DNA of 64,000 bases, from positions 124,001-188,000 of the forward strand of contig JAGFNQ010004020.1 in assembly GCA_024364735.1 (NCBI GenBank). Direction: 5' to 3'. Position numbers and translations under genes: made by a program. Source of the stretch: Boesenbergia rotunda. Its lineage: Eukaryota; Streptophyta; Magnoliopsida; Zingiberales; Zingiberaceae. Positions 33,440 to 44,796 of this stretch are shown piece after piece (position 1 is the stretch's first letter; the number at the start of each line of letters is the position of its first letter). The notes beneath the pieces were generated by a model that saw only the letters and a program-made list of their open reading frames with translations, did not search any database and was not told the DNA's origin.

Positions 33440-35187
33440 ACATTACAGAGACACCTAGTCTAGACCCACAACCAATACCTCATAATGATGAGCTATCAGT
33501 TGAACCTAAAACGACACCACCTCTTCGTAGATCTGATAGGACACGTAATATTCCAGAGAGATACGGATTTCTCATAAGCGAATCGAATGACGTGTTACTC
33601 ATAAGCGATGACGAACCTATCAGTTATGAAGATGTTCTGAAATGTTCAGAAAGGGACAAATGGCTTGAAGCCATGAAGTCGGAAATGGATTCCATGTACG
33701 AAAATCAAGTATGGGACTTGGTTAACCCACCTGAAGGGATTAAACCCATAGGGTGCAAGTGGGTTTTCAAGAAGAAAACCGACATGGAAGGTAATGTTGT
33801 TACCTTTAAGGCTAGATTAGTGGCAAAAGGATATCGTCAGAAACAAGGAATTGATTATGACGAAACCTATTCGCCAGTAGCTATGCTTAAATCCATTCGG
33901 ATGCTCCTAGCCATAGCAGCTCATTATGATTATGAGATATGGCAAATGGATGTGAAAACAGTTTTCCTTAATGGAAACCTGCTTGAGGATGTATACATGA
34001 TACAACCTGAAGGTTTCACATCGGTTGATAAAACCAAAGTATGCAAGCTTCGACGATCCATATATGGACTGAAGCAAGCATCTAGGAGCTGGAACATCCG
34101 TTTTGATGAGACAATCAAAGAGTTTGATTTCTCACAAAATCCTGACGAACCTTGTGTGTACAAGAACGTTAGTGGGAGTGCAGTCGTATTCCTAGTATTA
34201 TATGTCGATGACATATTACTTATAGGAAACGATATATCAGTTTTACAGACAGTTAAAATTTGGTTGTCCAAAACTTTCTCCATGAAAGACCTGGGAGAAG
34301 CAACCTATATCCTTGGGATTAGAATCTATAGAGATAGATCAAAACGGTTGCTTGGTCTTTCGCAGTCTACATATATAGACCGAGTGCTAAAAAGGTTTAG
34401 CATGTCGGAATCCAAGAAAGGTTACCTTCCCATCAGGCATGGGATCAACCTTTCAAAGTCTATGTGTCCGCGCACAGAAGATGAGAGGATTTGCATGAAT
34501 AAGATTCCTTATGCATCCGCGATAAGATCTATCATGTATGCTATGTTATGTAATAGGCCCGATGTATCATATGCTCTGAGCGTCACGAGCAGATACCAGT
34601 CTGATCCAGGTATGGATCACTGGGCGGCTGTCAAGACAATCCTTAAGTACTTAAGGAGAACTAAGGATGTGTTCCTAATATATGGAGAAGGAGATATGGT
34701 AATACGTGGGTATACAGATGCCAGTTTCCAGACAAATAAGGATGACTCCAAATCTCAGTCTGGATACGTATTTACTTTGAATGGAGGCGCAATAAGTTGG
34801 AAGAGTTCCAAATAAGACACCGTAGCGGATTCTACCACCGAAGCGGAATATATCGCAGCTTCGGAAGCAGCAAAGGAAGCAGTCTGGATCAAGAAGTTCG
34901 TCTCCGAACTTAGTGTGGTTCCAACCATTGATGAAGCAGTGCCGGTTTACTGCGACAACAATGGAGCTATTGCACAAGCAAAGGAGCCAAGGTCTCATCA
35001 GCGATCCAAACACGTGCTTCGCCGCTATCATCTGATCAGAGAGATTATAAGTAGGAATGATATACAAATTGAGAAAATTCCCACTGAAAGGAATTTAGCG
35101 GATCCTTTAACTAAGGCCTTGCCTCAGAACAAGTTTGAGGGTCATGTTAGAGCCTGTGGTATTGGATACCGTAGCGATTGGCGTTAG
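33405..35187 (+). pseudogene. Element C pol, part 2: reverse transcriptase and RNase H, one stop
   Basis: The frame is open from about 33405. RT landmarks: WVFKKKTDMEG, ARLVAKGYRQKQGIDYDETY, MDVKTVFLNGNL, the catalytic YVDD at about 34200 and SMKDLGEATYILGI. RNase H follows (GYTDASF, TTEAEYIAASEAAKEA, RSKHVLRRYHLIRE, NLADPLTKALP). A single TAA at 34813-34815 lies between SWKSSK and the TTEAEY motif, probably from CAA or CAG. Apart from this stop and the upstream frameshift the region is intact. Confidence 0.92.
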
Positions 35188-35201
35188 GCCAAGTGGGAGT
35201 T

Positions 35202-37494
35202 TGTTAGTGATATGAGAGAAGTGTCCTAAGGCAATCGCCTTATGATTGTAAATATTCATTTTAATAAATGATAATTCACTATTTAAGTATACATGTTTGT
35301 GTATTTAATTGGGATCTTAAACTCATCTACTGAATGTCCGCAATACAATTCACAGCATGAGAGAATTTGTGATGGGATCACAACTAGTGATTATCTCTAA
35401 ATGTGCAATTGTGAAGTATTGAAAATATCCCTAGTCGATGAATTGATAAAAATGGACATTATCAATTCTGTTGAGACTAGCATGGGTTATTCTCTAATCA
35501 ACTGATTCTCACTGGCTGGTGACATTGGGATGTCCGGAGATAAACATGGATGCTAGTTAAGGGAACTAGTTCATTGGAGTGACTAGCTGTAAAACTTCAT
35601 ATGGTAATCTATATAGATATGTCAATGAAGTTCTTACTGCAGCTTAAGTGCGATGTTCCTTTGACTTGCGGTGTTCAAGTTATCTTGGTCATGGAGACTT
35701 ATACTTTAACATCTTAAGCAAGCATCTCCTAGGAGGTGTGGACCCAGGATGATTGGGTATAAGCCGAAGTGCCCGAAAATGTTTGAGCAGCCTACAAAGG
35801 ATTCACCACTCCTTGCGAGGAGATGTATACCCAGGCCTATCGTCGGATTGTTACTCAAAGCCTCTGGCCAGAGCATATCATGTTTAGAGTGCGAGTCTCT
35901 TAAATACGTGAGAGTAATTAGAAATCCAAAGGACGAGAAAGACACTACTTGGGCTAGGTGTGACGTAGTCAGCCTAGTGGGGACTGACACAAATAGACCG
36001 TGTCCTGAACCAAGTGGGTATAAGATGGTGAAGGGAATGGGGGCACGATTCATTAGAGCTGCTGAAGGGTTTCAGAATTACTTCTGAGGTCAAACCGTTG
36101 ACCTTTCGATTAATTGGGGGTCATGATGTACTACTAGGTGCCACTCATGATCGTTCTATAATTAGTTAATTATAGACGGCCAACATAAATCGAAAGCCTA
36201 TTTAGTCACACGCACTACGAGTAATCCGAGGGATTTAAAACGAGTTGAAAATTGGATTTTCCAATCAAGAGAAATAAGTCGAATCTGAGTTAATCAGAGG
36301 CGCAACGGAAACTTAAAATGGCTAAGTCTTTTGAAGGCTTATTGGGCGAATTAAATGAGTTTAATTCGCGATCGGTTCGATTTGGTTTGGCCAGCCAAAG
36401 AGGGTGCTAAACCCCTTTGGTTTGGCCGGCCACAACAAGGGGAAGAAACCAATTTATTTGGTTTAATTAATAAAATAAATCTAGCGTGATTTGTTTTATA
36501 AATTATGGATAAATAAATTTGTGTAGAGAAATTTATATAAATAAATTTATAGAAATTTATTCTTTTATGGAAATTAAAATGATCCATGGAATGGTTTATT
36601 TTAATTTTATAAAATCAATTATGAATTGATTTTTTTCATAAAAAGAAAGTTTATAAATTTCTTGTAAAATTTATTCCATAATTAAAGGAGTGATGAATTT
36701 GTTTTATTATAAAGTTAGTTATAATAAAACTTGGTTTAAACGGAATAATTCATAAGAGAATTTATAAGATAAATTTCTTATGAAAACTAATTCCGTTAAT
36801 TCCGTTAAAAGAGAGACTTGGCAAGGGAGAGGCTATTATATAAAGGAACCAAAGGCAAGCCTTGAATTCCAATCAATTGAGTTATCAAGAAATTTAGTAG
36901 CTCTCCCTCTCTCTCTTATTCTCTCCCTCTCTTCCCCTTAGGGCCGGCGCCCTCTTTGTATCCTAGGGCCGGCGCCTTCCTTGAGTGCTAGGGCCGGCGC
37001 ACCTCACACAACCCTAGGGTTGGCGTGAGTCGACTCCACTAAGTAGAAGCTAAAGAAGAAGAAGAAGAAGCGGGTGGCATCTCCTTCCTTCCCGGAATTT
37101 AGATTCCGTTTCTTGGTGGTTAGTTTCCTATCTTCTCTCTTGATCTTCTAGTTGTGCCTTTAGAGAATCTAGTAGTTCTCGTCGGCACAAAACTCGTGGC
37201 TTTGCGAAGTCATCCCGAAGAGAACTCGGCGTGGACGCGAATAGAGGCGGAGCTTGCAAGGGACGCTACGGTTGGATCTCGTCCCTTTCTTTGAGTTACG
37301 CGAGGTACAAAGTAAATTAGTTTACTTTTCCGCAAAGTTTTAATTTATGATTACGTCCACACATCATAAGGTCACATGCTAGATACGTGGTTAAAATAAT
37401 TTGTGAAATTATTTTATGCTAATTCTTCCGCTGCACGTAAAATTTTAAAATATTACGAACCCGTATCCTTGTCAACATGCACCCGGTCCCAACA
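35202..37494 (+). repeat. Element C 3' LTR (2,293 bp)
   Basis: Begins TGTTAGTGATATGAG after the purine tract 'aagtgggagtt' and ends CCGGTCCCAACA. The solo LTR at 16240-18482 is its reverse complement. It contains many TTTATAAA-type palindromic AT stretches (36460-36800), three GGGCCGGCGC blocks (36940-37000) and a TATA box at 36837. ORFs inside it (35749-36087 and its reverse) are chance frames. Confidence 0.92.
36837..36845 (+). promoter_or_regulatory. TATA box of the element C LTR
   Basis: TATATAAAG preceded by 'gagaggctat', the most probable core promoter of the LTR; conserved in the solo LTR. Confidence 0.65.
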
Positions 37495-37528
37495 GTCGGG
37501 TGGTGGAGAAGCCTTCTCTCAACGCCAT
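37495..37528 (-). pseudogene. P3 gag stub (first eleven codons)
   Basis: On the minus strand, ATG at 37528 followed by MALREGFSTTR, as in P2 gag, then the junction with element C. The upstream 37529-37572 matches the P2 leader ('gctctgtaca'). Confidence 0.85.
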
Positions 37529-37572
37529 CTTGTTGAAAACTCTCGAATGTTAAGCCGTGTACAGAGCCCCAA

Positions 37573-37584
37573 GCTCTGATACCA
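37573..37584 (-). other. P3 primer-binding site
   Basis: TGGTATCAGAGC on the minus strand, two bases from the 5' LTR end at 37587. Confidence 0.92.
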
Positions 37585-37586
37585 CT

Positions 37587-39890
37587 TGTTGGGAACGAGA
37601 TGGCTAGAGAGGGGGGGTGAATATAGCCAATCAATGCAACCTTTGGCACTTAACAAGTTTCTGCAACTTAGAAATCAGTAGCACAGCGGAAAGAATAGAA
37701 AATAAGGTGTGCAGAAAACTAACACACAAACAAACCAAACACAGTAAGCAAGATCGCTAACAAGGAGGATTTACAAGGTTCGGGGATAACTTGCCCCTAC
37801 TCCTTGGCGTGCCCTTAAGGTGGGCGATCCCTTGATCGTCGGCAGATCAAGCCCCGGTGATCACCGGATAAAAAGCAACCTCCTTCTCGGTGGAGTAAGC
37901 TCTCCACAGTGTTTCAATCACAGATAAAGTTTAAGCACAAAGAAACAACAAGAAGGATCTTACTCAAACACTTATCAAGGACAAGAACGCAGCAAGCTTC
38001 CCTGAGCTCCACCCAGTGGCGATCTCACTCAAGAACCCTTCTTCGTGTCTTCCCACTGTCGGACTCCAAGCTTCTTGTTCTCTCCTTCAAGCGCTCAAGT
38101 AATGGATGATTGCTTCTCGATCGCTTGCTCAGAATGATGGAAACTTCAAGAACACAGCAAGCAGTTGTGGAGAACTCAAGGCGGCAAGAACTCAAAACAC
38201 GAGCTGTAGAACTCTGCTTCACCGAAGTTGTCTCTCATCCCTTTTGTTTCTCCACTAAGCATCAAGTGACCTCATCTCCAGCAGCCTCCAGCTGCCTCAC
38301 TGCCAACGCCAGCTACCACTGAACCCTTACTGAACTTCCTGAGCTCCCACAGCCAAGCTTCAGTCAGCGGCTTCAGTCCTGCAGCTCCAACCGTTGCAAC
38401 CTGAGATGAGAAACGGACAAACCTGCTCCAAGAAAAGCCTCCATTGACTTCTCCTTGAGTGTTTGAATCCTCCCCTATCACCTGTAGCTTAATCAGACTG
38501 TTAGTGCTGTATATCACACAGTAAATCAAATATCAGAGACAAACAGCAGCGAATCGGATATGGTCAGACGCGATCAGAGCGTCTGACAGTGCAATTTGAA
38601 TTAAAGTGATCGGTCACCCGACCGATCAGAGCGACTCCTGATTGGTCACCGGACCGATCAGGCTAGGTCCAGACCAATCAAGCTCCGTCCTGATCGGTCC
38701 CCAACGCTCAATTAGAAATTGCGATTTCTTTGGGACTCTTCTAGACCGATCACCAGACCGATCCCAGGCTATGGATCGATCACCCGAACGATCCACCCCT
38801 TTATCAGGCGATTTCTGAGCTTCACAGTCTAGACCTCCTGATCGGTCACCGGACCGATCAGGCAACCTCCTGATCGGTCACCAGACCGATCAGAACATGA
38901 CCAGACCGATCAGGCTCCGTCCTGATCGATCATAGAGAGGAACCTGCGACGTTTGATCGTTTTCCGGAACGATCTGCACAGTGATCCTAATCGGTCACCA
39001 GACCGATCAGGTGCAGATCAGCAAGGGAACTCAACCTCACTTGTTTGCTCCCTGATCGGTCACCAGACTGATCAGGAGCCAAGCAGTGGGTGAAACACGC
39101 ACTCCCTGATCGGTCACCGGATCGATCAGGAGCAGTACAGTAGGTTCCCAACCTCACTATGTGCTCCCTGATCGGTCACCAGACCGATCAGTCATTGCTG
39201 GATCGGTCACCAGACCGATCAGTCATTGCTGGATCGGTCACCTGACCGATCCACGATGGAGCAGCGTGCCAGATTCCCTGATCGGTCACCAGACCGATCC
39301 AGGGACTTAAACTTAGCCCTCCAAGCTAAGTTTCCATCCACCTTAGCCCTCCAAGCTAAGGATTTTTCACCTAACCCTCCAAGTTGGGAATTTGCACCTA
39401 ACCCTCCAAGTTAGGACTTTTCACCTAGCCCTCCAAGCTAGGACTTTTCACCTAGCCCTCCAAGCTAGGACTTTTCACCCAACTCATCCGGATTAGGACT
39501 TTTCAAACCTAGCCCTCCAAGCTAGGACCTGACCCTCCAAGCCAGGACTTTTTCACCTAATTCTCCAGGATGGGAATTTGCACCTAACCCTCCATGTTAG
39601 GACTTTTCACCTAGCCCTCCAAGCTAGGACTTTTCACCCAACCCTTCCGAATTAGGACTTTTCCAACACCTAGCCCTCCAGACTAGGATTTTCAACACCT
39701 AACCCTCCAGGTTAGGATTTTCAACACCTAACCCTCCAGGTTAGGATTTTCCAACACCTAGCCCTCCAGACTAGGATTTTCAACACCATGTCTAATCCTC
39801 GATCAGGACTTAAACATAATCATAATCATCAACCTAAACTTAAATCGGTGTCAACACCAAAATAACAATCAGGGCCAGACTACATCAACA
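37587..39890 (-). repeat. P3 5' LTR (2,304 bp)
   Basis: Nearly identical to 26707-28978 over its whole length. It has one extra palindromic unit near 39190-39240 and ends at the ATGGA duplication. Array 2 is at about 38600-39300 and array 1 at about 39300-39790. Confidence 0.92.
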
Positions 39891-40102
39891 ATGGAGTCAT
39901 TGCATAAGAACCAAACATGGGATGTAGTGGAACTTCCTGAGGGAAAATGAGCTATAAGATGTAAGTGGGTATTCAAGAAGAAGGAAACAATGATAGAGGG
40001 AAGAAAAGTAAAGTCGTTCAAGGCTCGTTTGGTAGCAAAGGGATACTCACAGATAAAGGGGGTTGACTATGATGAGATTTTCTCTCTAGTGGTGAAACAT
40101 AC
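39891..40102 (+). pseudogene. Element T reverse transcriptase, fragment 1
   Basis: Resumes T pol after P3: HKNQTWDVVELPEGK, a TGA (about 39948), WVFKKKE, then ARLVAKGYSQIKGVDYDEIFS, the N-terminal part of copia reverse transcriptase. It is cut at 40102 by the solo LTR F (target CATAC). Confidence 0.88.
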
Positions 40103-41958
40103 TGTAGGGCTCTATGGGCAAAAATATTTAAAATTCACAGCGGAAATAAGATTCCTTGAGCGATCCATGCGAAAGAAAACTCATACAAAGTGAATTTACA
40201 AAAAATCATATCGTATAGGTATACCTTTGGCGCATGCCCTTCACTTATCCCACTTATCCGAGGTATGCCGGATCTCTTGCACGTTCAAGTGTTCATGCCT
40301 CTATGCGTATCCACATGAACACGATCTTTGCCTCGAAGAGGAACCACCTTAGTTGTGCTAGAAACTTAGGATGATCCACAAAGCACAAGAACCTCCACTA
40401 GCGAGTTTTGGACAACGAGGAAGAAAGAAGAAGAAGAGAAGTGCTCATCTTTAGCCTTTGACAAGAGGGGGTATTTATACTCATCTAATGAATATCAAGG
40501 GTCTATGTCCCTTGAGCTCATCTCATCTTAATGCTAATAAAACCCAATAAATACCAAGTCTTTTGGTATTCCTTGAGACTCTTAATATTCTATTCATCTA
40601 ATGAATAGAATGCTTCTTAGTCTTCCTCTTAAATAATTTTCATTAAACCATTTAATGAATATTATCCATAATTAAGTGGTTGAGTCTAATCCAGATGAGT
40701 CTAACTCAAATTAGACTCAATCACATAATCCAATTGGATTCACTTGAGTCTAACTCAATTAATGAATAGAATGCTTCTTAGTCTTCCTCTTAAATAATTT
40801 TCATTAAACCATTTAATGAATATTATCCATAATTAAGTGGTTGAGTCTAATCCAGATGAGTCTAACTCAAATTAGACTCAATCACATAATCCAATTGGAT
40901 TCACTTGAGTCTAACTCAATTAATCCAATTCGGATCAAATATTAGTCAAACTAAGATCAATTTATCTCTGAAGCATCGTGTCCTTAGTGTGTGACCCAAT
41001 AGGTTCTCGTAACGTTAGCAATGTGTCTAAATCACTTTAGACACATAAGCAATGAGCGGCATCTAGCAATGCATCATTGCTACCCAAGTGATGAGAAAGT
41101 CGAGATCCGACTTAACCTCCGTGACTATGACAATGTATGACCTTGTCCTTCTATCCTTGATATCTAGATTGATCAATGAGGCATAGACCGTGTCATCCTC
41201 GATCAATCTTTATGTTTCTTGATCCACGAGTAGACTTACTCAAACAAATGAGGTCAATATCTCATATTGACTCATTGATATTGACCTCATTTGAGCATGG
41301 TCATGCGTTTTAGTAGTCCTACTCGATCAAGAGGCCCACAGATATCACTCCCGTCATATGGGAGGGATAGATCCCATCTACATCACTCACATCCCTCTGC
41401 ATAATTTATTACATACCCAGTGATCGCCTTTATAGTCAACTTTGTTACGGGTGACGTTTGACGATACTAAAATACATAACTCCTTATGTAGGGAACCGTA
41501 GTAACTTCAGGTCTAAGGACTATTACTACTAATAGTCACATGAGAAAGTTTATGACACTCATATGACAATCTATAAAATTTTCTCATGGCGGGTCAATTC
41601 AGTACACATTATCTAATGTATACTCATGTGTCAACTTGATATCACATATCCATGACTTGTGAGCTCAAGTCATCAGTTGACCTACATGCTAGTCTCCCTG
41701 CATTAATATCGTCCTTGAATATTAATGCTTGACTAAGAATGGTTTAGTATAGTGTTCTCTACATCATCTCACTATCGATTCAACCAATCGATATAATGTA
41801 GATAAGAACCTACTACCGAAAGACATTATTATACTTAGTTATTTGACACAAATATAAAGTAAATATAATAACCAAACATGTCTTTATTAATGATAGAATA
41901 TGATACAAAAAGTCCCTAATCAATAATCACATAATTGGCTCTAGGGTTCCTACTAACA
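40103..41958 (-). mobile_element. Solo LTR F (1,856 bp) inserted in element T reverse transcriptase
   Basis: Ends TGTAGGGCTC and TCCTACTAACA, flanked by the duplication CATAC (40098-40102 and 41959-41963). There are no coding or primer sites inside. Minus orientation is proposed because the reverse complement starts TGTTAGTAGGAACCCTAGAG and contains AATAAAG. It is not related to the P, C or E LTRs. It contains an exact 161-bp tandem duplication. Confidence 0.88.
40600..40921. repeat. 161-bp tandem duplication inside solo LTR F
   Basis: 40600-40760 is repeated at 40761-40921 with no difference that I could see, so it is recent. Both copies start 'aatgaatagaatgcttctta' and end 'gagtctaactcaatt'. 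Confidence 0.9.
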
Positions 41959-41963
41959 CATAC

Positions 41964-43245
41964 ATCAATCAGAGGGGTATTGGATTTGGTAGCACATCAC
42001 GATTTGCAACTAGAGCAAATGGATGTAAAGACGACACTTCTTCATGGTAATTTGGAGGAGCAAATTTTTATGTTACAACCTGAAGGATTTAGTCAGCCTG
42101 GACAAGAGCAATTGGTTTACAAGTTGAAGAAATCGCTAATGGTACAAGCATTTTGATTCATACATGATTCAAAATAGATATAGGAGATTTGAGTATGATT
42201 GTTGCATTTATATGAAGAGCCTTGAAGATGAATTACGGATTTTCTTATTTCTATATGTGGATGATATGCTCATTGTTGCTAAGAAGATGAAAGATGTCGA
42301 CAAATTAAAGAGATTATTGAGCAAGGAATTTGATATGAAAAATTTGGGCGAAGCCAAGAAGATTCTTGGGATGGAAATTCACAAAGACAGAGTTGCAGGG
42401 AGATTATGGTTGTCTCAACGTAGCTATGTGGAGAACGTGTTCAATAGGTTCAACATGAAGAACGCAAAGTCGATGAGCACACCCCTAGCACATCACTTCA
42501 AGTTATCCAGTACATAATGCCCAAAGATATATTTGGAGATCCAAGAGATGTCAAAGGTTCCTTATGCTAGTGCAGTTAGTTGTCTCATGTATGTCATGGT
42601 TTGTACAATACCAGATTTGGCGCAAGCAGTTAGTATGGTCAACATGTTTCTCTCAAATCCTGGTCGACTGCATTGGGATGCAGTGAAGTGGATTTTTAGA
42701 TACTTGAGAAATATAACTAATTATGGAATCATGTTCAGTAGACAACCGGAAGATTTTTCAGTTGCTGGGTACGTAGAAACAGACTATATAGGAGATTTAG
42801 ATGACAAAAGGTCTACTACAAGATACGTGTTCAATGGGGTAGGAGGACCTATCTGTTGGATGTCTATGATGCAATCTATTGTTGCATTGTCTACTACGGA
42901 GGCAGAGTACATGGCAGCAGCTAAAGCAGCGAAGGAAGCTTTATGGCTTATAGGGATGGTCAGAGAATTAGGCGTTCAACAAGGTAGAGTCAAGTTGTTA
43001 TGTGATAGTCAGAGTGCTATCTATTTGTCTAAGAATCAAGTATATCATGCGAGAACTAAGCACATTGATGTAAGATTTCACAAGATCAGAGAGTTTATTG
43101 CTTTCGGGGAAATTCAACTTGAGAAAGTTCACACTGCAGACAATGCTGTAGACATATTAACAAAGCTAGTGATCGCAGAAATGTTCAAGCATTGCTTAAA
43201 CTTGATCCATGTCTCTAGATGCTTGAGAAAGAAAGCCCAAACCTA
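41964..43245 (+). pseudogene. Element T reverse transcriptase fragment 2 and RNase H
   Basis: Starts right after the F duplication with LVAHHDLQLEQMDVKTTLLHG. A deletion near 42138-42160 removes the conserved YGLKQAPRQW-type block. The chain then continues in another frame with the catalytic YVDD (42256) and MKNLGEAKKILGMEIHKDR. A TAA at about 42518 is followed by the RNase H domain with STTEAEYMAAAKAAKEALWL, CDSQSAIYLSKN, ARTKHIDVRFH and HTADNAVDILTK. The domain arrangement is that of Tnt1-type copia elements. Confidence 0.9.
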
Positions 43246-43315
43246 GAGTTCCAGGTGGAGTTTTGCTCAGATACTTGTGTTCTTCGAAGGGGTGAATATT
43301 TGCCAAGGTGGAGAT

Positions 43316-43784
43316 TATTGACGAGTGGCTCATATCTGAATAATAGATGACATGGAAGAAAAATCTGTTAAGATCTTTCCTAACAGAATTTTATTAAGAT
43401 TTTTCTAATAATATTTTATTAAGGTTTTTTCTAATAGAATTTTGTTAAATTTTTTCTAACAAAATTCTGTCATGGTTTTATTAGGTTTAGGTTTAGGCAT
43501 TATTTATAGGAAAAGCCTATTGTATCATCATCATTAGTATAAAGAGAATAAAATATATTCTCTTGTGTAGATAGAATTCTAATAAAGCTTCAGCCTTTTT
43601 TGTGAAGTAGGCACGCCGTCGAATCACGGTAACTTTTCTTCTCTCCTTTTCTACTTCTTCCTCGTATTTTTCTCTCTATTGTGTGTCTTTACCTCGTTAC
43701 TCCGCGCGATTTCTTTCTCTCTTCTTCTTCTTCTTCCGCGGCATGTTAGAGGTTGAGAGGTTGTTGATTCTGTTTTGCGCAACA
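43316..43784 (+). repeat. Element T 3' LTR (469 bp)
   Basis: Preceded by the purine tract 'ccaaggtggagat'. Starts TATTGACG and ends GCGCAACA, then the AATAG duplication. It contains repeated 'ttttctaatagaattttgtt' units and a TATTTATA box. Confidence 0.92.
43501..43508 (+). promoter_or_regulatory. TATA box of the element T LTR
   Basis: TATTTATA in 'aggcattatttatagg'; the same box is in the 5' LTR at about 9295-9302. Confidence 0.55.
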
Positions 43785-44586
43785 AATAGAATCTTTCAAT
43801 GTTTATGTATGAGTAATATTAATTTGAATTTGAATGCACTTCCAAATTATGGACCTCATGAATCTTTATCAAATAGTTTTGATTTAAAAATATTTAATTT
43901 ATTAAATTAACTCCAAATAAAAATAAGACTAATATTTGTTCCAAGGATTATAAGGAGTTCAAAATTAGCCTCGAATTTTTGTTACAATAATTTGTAAGTT
44001 GGTTCATTATATTTGATCAAAATAATTTGATGAATTAAAATAAAAAGGCAGTCGAAGTATGAAGGTTCGGTCAATATAAAATTTTTGAGAACGATCTATT
44101 ATATATAATTTTATTTTTAAAAGATTGTTATTGAGACTTGAACAAATCTCATCTTATTTTATAAAAAATTATTTTCGAAACTCCAACTCTTCACCTCTAA
44201 ATTATACAATAATAATTTTATAGTCACTAAAACTTCTCTTCATTTAATGGATTAGATTTGCTTAAAATTACTTAAATAAATATATATACTTATTGTCACT
44301 TTTTTACATTTGATCAATTGTAATTGCTTAAAATTTTTTAAATAAACATATGTACTTTATAGGTAACACTGAATAATTCAAATATAATCTAAAGCCATGG
44401 AAAATAACATAACTTATATATTTTTTTACATATGAAAGTTATGTTCTAAAACTTTTCAAGGGTTAAAATTACCAACATTAGACTTGTGAGATTGAGATAT
44501 ATTAAAATTATTTTATTACATAAAATGTATCATAATAAATTGGAAGATGTAACATAACGCATCAGCACGTTCTTTTTATTTTAAGT

Positions 44587-44796
44587 TCAAGAAAAATGGA
44601 TATCTTTGCTAAAATGAGAAAAACGGGGTTTTTTTATCCTTTTTTTTTCGAGGTCTTCCGTTGACGAGGATTCACTTCTGGGATACAACACGGCCACGTA
44701 TGTGACCATTACAATTACTACTAAAACAAAGATCACAACCACCGAAATGATTCCTGAAAACGGGATCTTAAGACCAAAAGCAGCAACTGACCTCAT
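44587..44796 (-). CDS. Doubtful small single-pass membrane protein
   Basis: A 69-codon frame from the ATG at 44796. The N-terminus is short and basic. One strongly hydrophobic segment (about residues 14-37, with VVVIFVLVVIVMVTYVAVLY) is followed by a Ser/Glu stretch and a lysine-rich tail. It reads like a tail- or signal-anchored small membrane protein, or one exon of a longer gene. A stop lies just upstream in the same frame. I recognise no family, there are no clear splice sites, and the surroundings are repeat-rich, so it may be chance. Confidence 0.25.
   Translation of the reverse strand: MRSVAAFGLKIPFSGIISVVVIFVLVVIVMVTYVAVLYPRSESSSTEDLEKKRIKKPRFSHFSKDIHFS

Larger units (their letters stand above)
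30373..37494 (+). mobile_element. Element C: copia retrotransposon lacking its 5' LTR, embedded in P3
   Basis: Leader (30373-31639), gag-pol (31640-35187), purine tract 'aagtgggagt' and a full 3' LTR (35202-37494). No LTR precedes the leader, and the left junction falls inside the P3 extra ORF while the right junction falls after P3's eleventh gag codon. The bases beside the two junctions (GTGAT and GTCGG) do not form a duplication. The simplest reading is insertion into P3 followed by a deletion or recombination that removed the C 5' LTR together with most of P3 gag-pol. The coding part has few lesions, so C is comparatively young. Confidence 0.85.
26707..39890 (-). mobile_element. P3: second family-P element, minus strand, inner part replaced by element C
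   Basis: Outer ends on the plus strand are TGTTGGGAACGAG and ACATCAACA, the reverse complement of family-P LTR ends. The duplication is ATGGA (26702-26706 and 39891-39895). LTRs: 26707-28978 (3' LTR in its own orientation) and 37587-39890 (5' LTR). It keeps the polypurine tract, 3' non-coding part, the last two thirds of the extra ORF, the primer site and the first eleven codons of gag. Everything between (gag, pol, start of the extra ORF) is missing, and sequence 30373-37494 from a C element stands in its place. Confidence 0.93.
9110..43784 (+). mobile_element. Element T: Tnt1-like Ty1/copia retrotransposon, host of three insertions
   Basis: The LTRs begin TATTGACG and end AACA. The flanking 5-bp duplication is AATAG at 9105-9109 and 43785-43789. 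The left LTR is 9110-9331 plus 23985-24238 (split by P2); the right LTR is 43316-43784. With P2, P3, F and their duplications removed, T is about 4,970 bp, normal for a Tnt1-type element. Order: LTR, primer site, gag (24276), protease and integrase (25130-26706), reverse transcriptase (39891-40102 and 41959 onward), RNase H (to 43245), purine tract, LTR. Many stops and frameshifts show it is the oldest layer of the complex. Confidence 0.92.

Noticed and set aside
35749..36087. 112-residue ORF in the element C LTR
   Set aside because: Present only as a chance frame in the LTR; the solo LTR copy does not keep it open.
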